A stretch of DNA of 6,135 bases, from contig DESG01000136.1 in the NCBI GenBank assembly GCA_002361175.1, forward strand, positions 6,970 through 13,104, given 5' to 3'. Shown piece after piece: positions 1 through 6,135 of the stretch (position 1 is the first letter of the stretch; the number at the start of each line of letters is the position of its first letter). Below the pieces are notes generated by a model. The model saw only the letters and a program-made list of their open reading frames with translations, did no database searches and was not told the origin of the DNA. This stretch comes from Lachnoclostridium sp. UBA3320. GTDB lineage: Bacteria; Bacillota; Clostridia; Lachnospirales; Lachnospiraceae. The position numbers and the translations under genes were made by a program.

Positions 1-914
1 TCAACTGCTTCATCAAATTCAATTCCTTTTTCACCCAGAAGGCGTATAAGCTCAGGAATTACCATAGATGGGTGTGTATCGTTAATCTGGATAGCGGCAT
101 AATCGTAAAGGTCATGAAGGTTACTACCACGTTCTGTACATTCTTCGAGAAGCATCTGTGCACCAGCACTAACCATAAGATACTGTTGATATATTCTTAA
201 AAGCTGTCCTGCATTGTCACTGTCATCTGGATAGAGGAATAATGTCAAGTTTTTTGCAATATCTGTTTTATCAAATGATATTCCTTCTCCAATTACAGAT
301 GGGTCAACTGTATCCAGGTCAAACAGATTTAAATAATTAGTACGTCCTTCATATCCTGTAACTGCAAGACGATAAAGCCTTGCTAAGTAGTCTTTTCCAG
401 CAAGTGATACTGTATAAGTCTTTTCTGTCTTTTTAGCCCATTCATCTTTTCCCAGCCAAAAATCTGGTGTCTCGCTCTGTGCTTGATTTTCAAATTTCTG
501 TCTAAAAAGTCCACAGTGATATCTTAAACCAATTCCATCACCAGGAAGATTTAAAGTAGCTAAAGAATCCAGAAAACACGCTGCCAGCCTTCCAAGACCA
601 CCATTGCCAAGACTTGGTTCTGGCTCTACTTCTTCAAGTTCTGCCATTGATTTTCCGTGAGCTTTAAGACATTCATTTACAGCATCATAAAGTCCAAGGT
701 TAATAAGGTTATTGCTGAGTAACTTTCCAATTAGAAATTCTGCAGAAATATAATACAATTTACGTCCTTTTACAGGCATTATATGTTTCTTGCTCTCTTC
801 TTCTGTAATATCAAGCAGTGCTGTATATAATTCTTCATAAGAACACTGTTTGATTTCCTTTTTACATGCTTTATTTAAAATTGATTCCATTTCTTTAACA
901 TCTGTTACTTTCAT
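1..914 (-). CDS. glgP: Glycogen/alpha-glucan phosphorylase (GT35), N-terminal part, cut by window edge
   Basis: Cytoplasmic enzyme that releases glucose-1-phosphate from the non-reducing ends of glycogen or maltodextrin, using a PLP cofactor. My translation of the complement gives 304 codons from the ATG at 912-914 and runs off the left edge. Family usual length is about 750-820 aa, so under half is present and the C-terminal PLP lysine is outside. Family hallmarks visible: YYISAEFLIGKLLSNN (about residues 54-69), EPSLGNGGLGRLAACFLDS (99-117), GDGIGLRYHCGLFRQ (125-139), and AIQINDTHPSMVIPELIRLL (274-293). The start is set by AAAGGAG at about 926-932; an in-frame ATG 21 nt further upstream lies before this Shine-Dalgarno and is unlikely to be used. 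It is divergent from the AraC regulator, which may control it. Glycogen versus maltodextrin specificity cannot be decided here. Confidence 0.95.
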   Translation of the reverse strand, partial: MKVTDVKEMESILNKACKKEIKQCSYEELYTALLDITEEESKKHIMPVKGRKLYYISAEFLIGKLLSNNLINLGLYDAVNECLKAHGKSMAELEEVEPEPSLGNGGLGRLAACFLDSLATLNLPGDGIGLRYHCGLFRQKFENQAQSETPDFWLGKDEWAKKTEKTYTVSLAGKDYLARLYRLAVTGYEGRTNYLNLFDLDTVDPSVIGEGISFDKTDIAKNLTLFLYPDDSDNAGQLLRIYQQYLMVSAGAQMLLEECTERGSNLHDLYDYAAIQINDTHPSMVIPELIRLLGEKGIEFDEAV

Positions 915-1000
915 TGCAGTAAAATCTCCTTTCATTAAATAGCGGTGAAATATTCTTGTTATCTTATAGGATATTTTTATCATAATTTTTTAGAAAATAC

Positions 1001-1030
1001 TTGTATAATACTAGCAAAATATTATATAAT
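1001..1030 (+). promoter_or_regulatory. Candidate sigma-70-type promoter for the AraC-family gene
   Basis: TTGTAT at 1001-1006 as -35, an 18-bp spacer, then a perfect TATAAT at 1025-1030 as -10. This predicts a start near 1037 and a leader of about 30 nt before the ATG at 1066. A second TATAAT at 1004-1009 lacks a good -35. The promoter coincides with the direct repeats, so a bound regulator would directly affect it, which fits autoregulation. Confidence 0.45.
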
Positions 1031-1041
1031 ACTATCATAAT
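1001..1041. repeat. Pair of 20-bp direct repeats with 21-bp period, candidate AraC-type operator
   Basis: Positions 1001-1020 and 1022-1041 match at 17 of 20 bases. Both contain the core TATAATACTA followed by (G/T)CA. The 21-bp period is two helical turns, the spacing AraC-family proteins use when two subunits bind one DNA face. The repeats lie between glgP and the araC-type gene. A third partial copy, TATCATAAT, is at 978-986 and recurs at 1033-1041. Part of the match is promoter-like AT-rich sequence, so the repeat could instead reflect two alternative -10 boxes. Operator function is inferred. Confidence 0.5.
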
Positions 1042-1066
1042 AGCTATAGGAGTAAAAATTATACAA
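1037..1066 (-). promoter_or_regulatory. Candidate promoter for glgP
   Basis: On the complement, TTGTAT (1061-1066) is followed after 18 bp by TATTAT (1037-1042), one mismatch from the -10 consensus. Transcription would start near 1030 and leave a leader of roughly 115 nt before glgP. The -35 lies at the araC start codon, so the two divergent promoters would overlap and compete. Its TTGTATAAT (complement of 1058-1066) is an exact inverted copy of 1001-1009. The region is very AT-rich, so chance matches are likely. Confidence 0.3.
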
Positions 1067-1974
1067 TGAGTAAAAATTCAGAAAATAAAACCATTATGCG
1101 TGACCCAGTTTACCATGAAACAAAACAGCACTCTGACGCAATGTTTGCATTTAATATATATCCTTGTACTATTCCTACTGATTTTTCATTTGTGCCATTG
1201 CACTGGCATGACAGTATGGAAATTATTTATGTAAAATGTGGAACTGGAATTGTTCAAGTGGATTTTACTACATATAATGCTGTAGCTGGTGATATTTTTC
1301 TTGTGCAGCCTGGACATCTGCATGGACTTAGAAATATATTAAAAGAACATATGGAATATGAGAATATTATTTTTGATATGAATTTTTTGGGAAGCAGCTA
1401 TGTGGACTTATGCAGTCAGAAATATTTACTTCCAATTATAAATGGCAAAATACAATTACCTCATTACATTGGAAAAAATAGTGAATTATACACTTCTGTC
1501 GCAGCGTGTTTAGATGCTTGTGACAGTTTAGGTTCTATACATACAAATGGATATGAACTTGGTATAAAAGGTTATTTGATGGTCTTTTTATCCATGCTTA
1601 TGCAATCAGTTTGTTATAAAGAAAAATCTTGTGCAGATTTAACAGTAAATAAAAATATACAGAAACTTAAAACTGTACTTTCTCGCATTGACCTTGATTA
1701 TGATAAAAAGCTGACTATAAATGATATGGCTGATGAATGCGGATATAGCGCAAGCCATTTTATGAGATGGTTTAAAGATGTAACTGGTTCTGGTTTTACA
1801 AATTATCTTATTGAATATCGCCTTAATAAGGCAGCATTGGCTTTAAAAGAATCTGACGATACCATTCTTTATATTGCAGAGAAAAATGGTTTTGACAATT
1901 TATCTAATTTTAACCGACTATTTAAAAAGAAATTTGAAATGACGCCTAGCCAGTTTAGACAAGGAGGAGCTTAA
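1066..1974 (+). CDS. AraC-family transcriptional regulator with N-terminal cupin sensor domain
   Basis: DNA-binding regulator of 302 aa, the typical length for the sugar-responsive AraC/XylS group. The N-terminal cupin, about residues 35-110, has HWHDSMEIIYV (46-56), a GD turn (75-76) and PGHLHG (82-87), expected to bind a small ligand, often a sugar. The C-terminal domain holds both helix-turn-helices: LTINDMADECGYSASHFMRW (216-235) and DDTILYIAEKNGFDNLSNFN (264-283), ending in the signature FKKKFEMTPSQFR (286-298). The start has AGGAG at 1048-1052, 13 nt upstream, a rather long spacing, so translation may be modest. It is divergent from glgP, suggesting control of glycogen or glucan use, and its 3' end overlaps the convergent gene. 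The ligand and targets cannot be read from sequence. Confidence 0.93.
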   Translation: MSKNSENKTIMRDPVYHETKQHSDAMFAFNIYPCTIPTDFSFVPLHWHDSMEIIYVKCGTGIVQVDFTTYNAVAGDIFLVQPGHLHGLRNILKEHMEYENIIFDMNFLGSSYVDLCSQKYLLPIINGKIQLPHYIGKNSELYTSVAACLDACDSLGSIHTNGYELGIKGYLMVFLSMLMQSVCYKEKSCADLTVNKNIQKLKTVLSRIDLDYDKKLTINDMADECGYSASHFMRWFKDVTGSGFTNYLIEYRLNKAALALKESDDTILYIAEKNGFDNLSNFNRLFKKKFEMTPSQFRQGGA

Positions 1975-2649
1975 AGTTTCCTGTTGTTCTTTTTTTTTAG
2001 GATAATAGTAGTCAGCTGTTTCACCTTTCCTTTTCAATTCATATATTTTTTCGTTCTCACTGTATTCATAAAACTTGTAGTAATCAATAAGTTCTTTGCT
2101 ATAGTCCGACTGACTGGAAATAACAGTAATTTTAATTTCTTTTTTTAGGTTAGAATCTTTATCAGTTTTTATATTATGTAATTTATCTTGTACCCATATA
2201 TCAAAAAGTTTTTTATGTATAAAAAGTTTATATTTTTCGACTGACAAATCTGGTATAATACAATTTGCAAGTTCTTTAGACAACTTCTCTATATTCTGTT
2301 TTTCTTCTTTTGAAAATGCAGATATAAAAATAGAAAATTCTGAAAAATTATCAAATTCAAATGCCATATTCATAGTGACATCTTTTCCTGTTTCTTCGTG
2401 TTCGTCACCATATACATATGATATTTTTTTAAAAAGAAAAATATAATTTTCATTATTTGTATTCATTGGCAGTTTACCACATACACGTTTTACAAGATCA
2501 TAATTAAATGACGTGGATACAAATGGAATCTTATAATTGTCTGACAGATAATAACATTCCCCACTTTCATCAGGATTATATACGAAAGTTCCGTATTGAA
2601 ATCCTGATGAAGACAATTTGTATGAACAAAAAACATGCACAGTTATCAT
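1918..2649 (-). CDS. Uncharacterised 243-aa protein, third gene of the GTPase operon
   Basis: I do not recognise this protein. It is soluble-looking, lysine- and tyrosine-rich, with no signal peptide or membrane segment. The N-terminal half (1-115) looks beta-rich: MITVHVFCSYKLSSSGFQYG opens it, and YGDEHEETGKD lies at 80-90. The second half is mainly helical and charged, with a basic tail LARRHFKFLFK (233-243). The start is firm: AAAGGAG at 2658-2664 with 8-nt spacing, and its ATG overlaps the previous gene's TGA as ATGA, indicating translational coupling. The SY...GF opening and later G-x-E/D...TGKD stretch faintly recall the N-terminal domain of GTPase-associated protein 1 (GAP1), a partner of double-GTPase systems; this is a weak, unverified resemblance. 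A partner, effector or regulator of the two GTPases is inferred from context. The last 57 nt overlap the convergent araC-type gene. Confidence 0.8.
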   Translation of the reverse strand: MITVHVFCSYKLSSSGFQYGTFVYNPDESGECYYLSDNYKIPFVSTSFNYDLVKRVCGKLPMNTNNENYIFLFKKISYVYGDEHEETGKDVTMNMAFEFDNFSEFSIFISAFSKEEKQNIEKLSKELANCIIPDLSVEKYKLFIHKKLFDIWVQDKLHNIKTDKDSNLKKEIKITVISSQSDYSKELIDYYKFYEYSENEKIYELKRKGETADYYYPKKKEQQETLSSSLSKLARRHFKFLFK

Positions 2650-3728
2650 ACTGTCATCTCCTTTAGCTGTAGTGGGTCTGAAATAATCTCATATCCATCG
2701 TTATCTATTTTAAGTTGACCTGTAATAATCTTTTTATGCTCTAAAAAATCTTGAGCAGATGCTAAATCATAATATGTTTCAAGAATATATAGTTTAAATT
2801 TTTTCAAAAGTCCTGCTTTTACTTTTTCGCTGTTTTTTGCTTTCTGCATTAAATCAAGAATATATGCAAGTGTATACAGTAATGGCTGTTCACAATATTT
2901 AGGACTATATGAACAGGAGATATCTTTAAAAATATATTTAGGCATTGATGGAATCATTAAATCTTTATCAAGCATAATCTCACCATCATCACCATATTCA
3001 AATCTTGAAAATTCCGCTGTGTTTTTTCCCAATGTCAAAATTGGAGCAATTATAATCTCATACTTGTCTTTGTTTTCCTCTGCAAAATTAAAAATCTCTT
3101 TATATGCAGTATGAATTCTCCCCTTAACAAGTTCCATCTCACCATTGTTATAGTATTTTTCACATTTAAGAGGAACAAACATTATCATTTTAGGAGGTTC
3201 TCCATCGGCAACCTGAAAATAATCTTTGACCATATTGGCAACATGATTACAATAATTTCTTCTTTCATTATACTGACCAACAGATTCAGCCTTGTGGTTT
3301 GCAGCTTTTTCCATTAAATAAACTGTATCAATAGCAATTATGATAATATTACAATGCTCTATTTTAGATTGAAGAGTTTTTTGTTCATCTTGGTGATTTT
3401 TGTCCAGCCATTCTCCTGGGAAATCACAAAGATTTAAAGTTGTCGTACCATCTTTTCCTTTAATGCAGATATCTAGCTTATATTCCATAAGACCTTGTGT
3501 CGCAGCATATGATTTGTTCATTACAATACTGCGGGTTTTATTAACAAAATACTGATTAATTTCAGCACTTTTTTCGTCAATCACATTCATTGTTGCTATG
3601 TCAGAAATATTAATATCTAAATTTGTGTTTTCACCAAATACGTCCTCAAAACACCCTTTCATCGCAGCAATAACGCTGGTTTTTCCGCATCTTCTGCCAC
3701 CAAACATCATCACATTTATAACATTCAT
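2646..3728 (-). CDS. P-loop GTPase-like protein, second gene of the operon (possible DO-GTPase2-like/TRAFAC)
   Basis: Predicted cytoplasmic nucleotide-binding protein, 360 aa. Visible motifs: G1/Walker A GGRRCGKT (10-17) right at the N-terminus after a beta strand; G3/Walker B LNLCDFPGEW (98-107), a DxPG form typical of GTPases; hydrophobic strand CNIIIIAIDT (126-135); then MIMFVPLKCEKYY (181-193) where the G4 base-recognition motif would lie, without a classical NKxD. The C-terminal third is mixed and unassigned. I chose ATG 3726-3728, giving 360 aa, because GAGG at 3737-3740 sits 8 nt upstream; a TTG at 3747-3749 would add seven residues but lies before this site. The gene follows the large GTPase by 10 nt, with the Shine-Dalgarno overlapping its stop, and overlaps the next gene by ATGA. 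The layout recalls double-GTPase 2 proteins of predicted conflict systems; family membership needs a profile search. An ATPase is the alternative. Confidence 0.85.
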   Translation of the reverse strand: MNVINVMMFGGRRCGKTSVIAAMKGCFEDVFGENTNLDINISDIATMNVIDEKSAEINQYFVNKTRSIVMNKSYAATQGLMEYKLDICIKGKDGTTTLNLCDFPGEWLDKNHQDEQKTLQSKIEHCNIIIIAIDTVYLMEKAANHKAESVGQYNERRNYCNHVANMVKDYFQVADGEPPKMIMFVPLKCEKYYNNGEMELVKGRIHTAYKEIFNFAEENKDKYEIIIAPILTLGKNTAEFSRFEYGDDGEIMLDKDLMIPSMPKYIFKDISCSYSPKYCEQPLLYTLAYILDLMQKAKNSEKVKAGLLKKFKLYILETYYDLASAQDFLEHKKIITGQLKIDNDGYEIISDPLQLKEMTV

Positions 3729-3738
3729 AATGCCTTCC

Positions 3739-6024
3739 TCAATTTCCAATAATAAAATATTCCTGTTTATTTATATCTTTAAGTTTAGATACAACATCAT
3801 TCCACTCTTCTGCAACGATTTTTACAGCACTTTGCTGCTGATATTCATCTTTCCAAATCAGATGCATCCAGTCTTCGTAAAGATATCTCCATTCTTCAGC
3901 AATTTTGCTTTCATTGTCAGCCATTGTGTAGGTAATACGGTCATATAAATCTTTAATAGCTGCAAACATTGAACGGTTTGGAGTTTTGTACAAATCTCTC
4001 AATGTAATTTCTATATTGTCATGCACATCTTCTGCATAATTTTTAAGCCATTCAACAATTTCTTCTGCAACTAGCTCCGGCTGTGCCATAGAGCCAGAAA
4101 TCTGTGGGACACTTGAACTGCCGTCTGGTCTTGGCAAAGAAATGTCTATAGGGTCAAGTTGTTCTCTAATTTCATGAATCAGAAACCCTTGAACATTAAT
4201 CGTATAAAACTGAAATTTTCTAAGAGCGTCTGATAAAAATGGATATTTTTTCTCACCTTCTACTAAATTAAGAAATCCGTCAATCCACTCATCTGAAGAA
4301 TCTCCTAGTGGATATACAAGACCAAGTCTTCCCTTGTCTTCATCTGTAAAAATGTGAAGAACCTGATTTTTCATTCTTTCAACGATTTTGTTAAGTACAT
4401 TGTTTAACTCTGTAAAATCGTCAATAATCTGCATTCTCATAATATTAGTACATGCTTCATAAGCATTGAACTGATTCGCATCACCATAACTTAACAGCTC
4501 CATAACCATCTCTTTTGTTGGCACTGCCTTAATAATATTTTTAAACTTTCCACTTGCTGCATTCATAAGCTCTTCACATGGCATATGGCGAAGATTATTA
4601 TAATCGTCAAGGTATAGCTTGCGAAGTTCATTTAATAATCCTTTTTTTATAGTAGGATTAATTTTGCGATAAAATTTTCGTTTTAAGTCTTCATTGGCAG
4701 AGCTTGCAAAGGCACGGTCAGTTGCTTGGCAGAGTTGTGAATACATCTGAAATAGACGTTTTCCCATTTCATTTAATCTGTCAACCAAAAAATTATCAAC
4801 ATCTTGAATTTTAGAAGAAAGCTGCTTTAATACAGGAATAAGAAGCTTGCTTTCTACTTCTTCTTTTGAAGAACAGTTTACATTAAGCACATCTGCTATT
4901 GGATAATTTCTTTGCTTAATAGTTTGGATTACATCATTTACCTGATTGACATTATCTCCACTATCTCCTGTTTCTACTCTGTTAATCACCCAAAAAAGCA
5001 TTTCTTTAGTGTATTCAGGAGATATTCTCTCAGCAATATTTCTTATTATATTAATCTCATTATCACTAATCCTTCCACGCTTGTTGTCAGGACGGAACAT
5101 AAAGATAATTGCATCACTATCATTTTCAACAGCTTTTAACATCTCTTCTTCAATTCCAAGTGATGTTGCGCCTATACCGATTGTATCAACTAGCACTATA
5201 TTTCCTACATCTTCATTGAGAAAACATGTATTAATATCAGCAAGTTTGACTCCAAGATACTTATAGTATTTTTCTTCTGCATTTTCACTTGAATATTGAG
5301 CGACATAATATTCAATTTCTTTTTCTGTAACATCTTTTACACTGCCAAGGTCATCAATATAGTCGTTGTAATGCTCTACATATTTACAAAGATGATCTAG
5401 CCAGTCTTCTTCTTTAACTGTTTCATTTTTGCGTTTATATAGTGTTTTTCTAAGTTCTTTTATCTTAATAGCTGGGATATCTGATACATCTTTTACAAAT
5501 TGACGACCATCTGTAAGTTTTAAAAGATATTGGTTTACAATGTCTACCATTTCATCTTTGTCATAAAAATGAATTTTGGCATTTACAACACTATTTTCGG
5601 AATTAGTGATAATAGACTTTGTTCCTGTACAGTCTCCTCTGTTAGATGAAGGTATAACTGCTGAATTGAGTCCACTTATATTCTGCATCGCAAGACTCTT
5701 GCCTTGACCAGTACGTCCAATAAAGCTAATATTTAGATTGTTACGCTTTAAACGGTTTATAAGCCGTTCAAGTTCAGATACATAGCTTTTATGTAATTGC
5801 AAAAATTCGTCTGTTGAAATACTTTCTATAGAGCCAGCAACGTCGAAACTTCCTTCAACTTCTGGAAATGTATCAAGATTGCTTCTGATTTCATCTTGAA
5901 AATCTTTGAATATATTCATATTTTCCAAAACTATATCTGCTTTTTCTCTTGCATTTTCTATATATTGAAGCTGTACTTTTCTTTTGGTAATAATTTCATC
6001 AATTTGCTTTGAGATATTACCCAT
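3739..6024 (-). CDS. Large dynamin-like GTPase, first gene of the operon
   Basis: Predicted GTPase of 761 aa. A helical, coiled-coil-like N-terminus (1-95) precedes the G domain: G1 GRTGQGKS (103-110) after strand LNISF; G2 candidate in DCTGTKSIIT (131-140); G3 LVDTIGIGA (278-286), DTxG rather than the dynamin DxPG; G4 candidate FWVINRVETGD (344-354), with NRxE instead of N/TKxD; possible G5 NCSS (383-386). A long insertion (about 150-260) separates G2 and G3. The remaining roughly 360 residues are mostly helical and charged, like a dynamin stalk, with no obvious transmembrane segment. Such proteins typically oligomerise and act on membranes, but that is family knowledge. The start is ATG 6022-6024 with AAGGAGGA at 6031-6038, 6 nt upstream; an upstream TTG would add 12 residues and lies before this site. 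Alternatives include other septin/AIG-like or DO-GTPase1-type GTPases. Confidence 0.88.
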   Translation of the reverse strand: MGNISKQIDEIITKRKVQLQYIENAREKADIVLENMNIFKDFQDEIRSNLDTFPEVEGSFDVAGSIESISTDEFLQLHKSYVSELERLINRLKRNNLNISFIGRTGQGKSLAMQNISGLNSAVIPSSNRGDCTGTKSIITNSENSVVNAKIHFYDKDEMVDIVNQYLLKLTDGRQFVKDVSDIPAIKIKELRKTLYKRKNETVKEEDWLDHLCKYVEHYNDYIDDLGSVKDVTEKEIEYYVAQYSSENAEEKYYKYLGVKLADINTCFLNEDVGNIVLVDTIGIGATSLGIEEEMLKAVENDSDAIIFMFRPDNKRGRISDNEINIIRNIAERISPEYTKEMLFWVINRVETGDSGDNVNQVNDVIQTIKQRNYPIADVLNVNCSSKEEVESKLLIPVLKQLSSKIQDVDNFLVDRLNEMGKRLFQMYSQLCQATDRAFASSANEDLKRKFYRKINPTIKKGLLNELRKLYLDDYNNLRHMPCEELMNAASGKFKNIIKAVPTKEMVMELLSYGDANQFNAYEACTNIMRMQIIDDFTELNNVLNKIVERMKNQVLHIFTDEDKGRLGLVYPLGDSSDEWIDGFLNLVEGEKKYPFLSDALRKFQFYTINVQGFLIHEIREQLDPIDISLPRPDGSSSVPQISGSMAQPELVAEEIVEWLKNYAEDVHDNIEITLRDLYKTPNRSMFAAIKDLYDRITYTMADNESKIAEEWRYLYEDWMHLIWKDEYQQQSAVKIVAEEWNDVVSKLKDINKQEYFIIGN

Positions 6025-6050
6025 GCTTATTCCTCCTTGTATTAAATAAT

Positions 6051-6084
6051 GCCAGCACAATGCTTTTTAAAGCCTCTTGCTGGC
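6051..6084 (-). promoter_or_regulatory. Hairpin in the 5' UTR of the GTPase operon
   Basis: GCCAGCA (6051-6057) and TGCTGGC (6078-6084) form a perfect 7-bp GC-rich stem. Inside, GCTT (6062-6065) and AAGC (6070-6073) form a second stem, extendable by one pair, separated from the first by a symmetrical 4x4 internal loop. It is strikingly GC-rich for this DNA. It lies between the predicted promoter and the Shine-Dalgarno (6031-6038), 12 nt from the latter, and has no U-tract, so it is not a normal terminator. It could be an RNA element controlling translation or stability, or a DNA operator for a dimeric repressor. Confidence 0.55.
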
Positions 6085-6113
6085 TAGAGTAATCAATTTT
6101 ATGTCTGCATTGG

Positions 6114-6119
6114 ATTATA
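6114..6119 (-). promoter_or_regulatory. Extended -10 element, promoter of the GTPase operon
   Basis: The complement reads TGATATAAT across 6114-6122, a perfect TATAAT with an upstream TG (extended -10). A -35 at 17-bp spacing would fall just past the right edge and cannot be seen. Transcription would start near 6107, giving a leader of about 80 nt containing the hairpin at 6051-6084. All three downstream genes are tightly packed, so this probably drives the whole operon. Confidence 0.55.
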
Positions 6120-6135
6120 TCATGTTTTAAAAAAA

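Noticed and set aside
1862..1889. Stem CCATTTTT/AAGAATGG on the minus strand, just downstream of the operon's last stop.
   Set aside because: AT-rich, one G-T pair, a 12-nt loop and no following U-tract; it lies within araC coding sequence encoding the second helix-turn-helix.
1965..1998. Possible intrinsic terminator for the AraC-type gene: weak stem AGGAG/TTCCT (1965-1982) and nine Ts at 1990-1998.
   Set aside because: The stem has about five pairs including a G-T, and the T-run starts seven bases after it rather than directly; the T-run is also coding for lysines on the other strand.
3729..3749. Seven-residue extension of the second GTPase-like protein from a TTG at 3747-3749.
   Set aside because: GAGG at 3737-3740 is well placed for ATG 3726-3728, and a P-loop at residue 10 after a short strand is a normal N-terminus.
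3111..5266. Four open frames on the + strand at 3111-3317, 3598-3948, 4912-5139 and 4946-5266.
   Set aside because: They lie antisense inside the strongly supported GTPase genes, encode low-complexity Ile/Phe/Ser-rich peptides without recognisable domains, and are shadows of the coding strand.
6025..6060. Twelve-residue N-terminal extension of the large GTPase from a TTG at 6058-6060.
   Set aside because: The perfect AAGGAGGA at 6031-6038 lies inside it and is ideally spaced for ATG 6022-6024; the extension also runs into the 5' UTR hairpin.
6129..6135. Seven As at the right edge, which would read as a T-run on the minus strand and could end a terminator of an upstream gene.
   Set aside because: The stem that would precede it is outside the window, so nothing can be supported.
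1..6135. Mobile element, integrase, att sites, CRISPR, tRNA or toxin-antitoxin pair.
   Set aside because: No transposase or recombinase frame, no regularly spaced repeats, no tRNA-like cloverleaf seen; the third operon gene is too large and uncharacterised to call a toxin or antitoxin.

Overview
The window is AT-rich chromosomal DNA with strong AGGAGG-type ribosome binding sites. Its glycogen phosphorylase and AraC-type proteins look like those of gut or rumen clostridia. This suggests a Firmicute, probably Lachnospiraceae-like, but no rRNA or marker gene confirms it. There is no tRNA, rRNA, insertion sequence, CRISPR array or recombinase.

Left part (1-1974): a glycogen phosphorylase gene (glgP) runs leftward and is cut by the window edge. 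It is divergent from an AraC-family regulator with an N-terminal cupin domain. The 151-bp gap between them holds two near-identical 20-bp direct repeats spaced 21 bp apart, the geometry AraC proteins use for paired half-sites. It also holds overlapping promoter-like elements on both strands. The regulator probably senses a sugar-like ligand and may control glgP and itself.

Right part (1918-6135): a compact leftward operon of three genes. It starts from an extended -10 promoter and has a 5' UTR with a 7-bp GC-rich hairpin. Gene 1 is a 761-aa large GTPase with dynamin-like layout. Gene 2, 10 nt downstream, is a 360-aa P-loop protein with GTPase-like G1 and G3 motifs. Gene 3 overlaps gene 2 by ATGA and encodes an unrecognised 243-aa soluble protein. 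Its last 57 nt overlap the convergent araC gene. Tight coupling implies the three products act together.

The two-GTPase-plus-partner layout resembles the double-GTPase conflict systems proposed from comparative genomics, and more loosely bacterial dynamin operons such as Leo. A membrane-remodelling or anti-phage/stress role is a plausible inference, not something the sequence proves. This operon is the most interesting content of the window.
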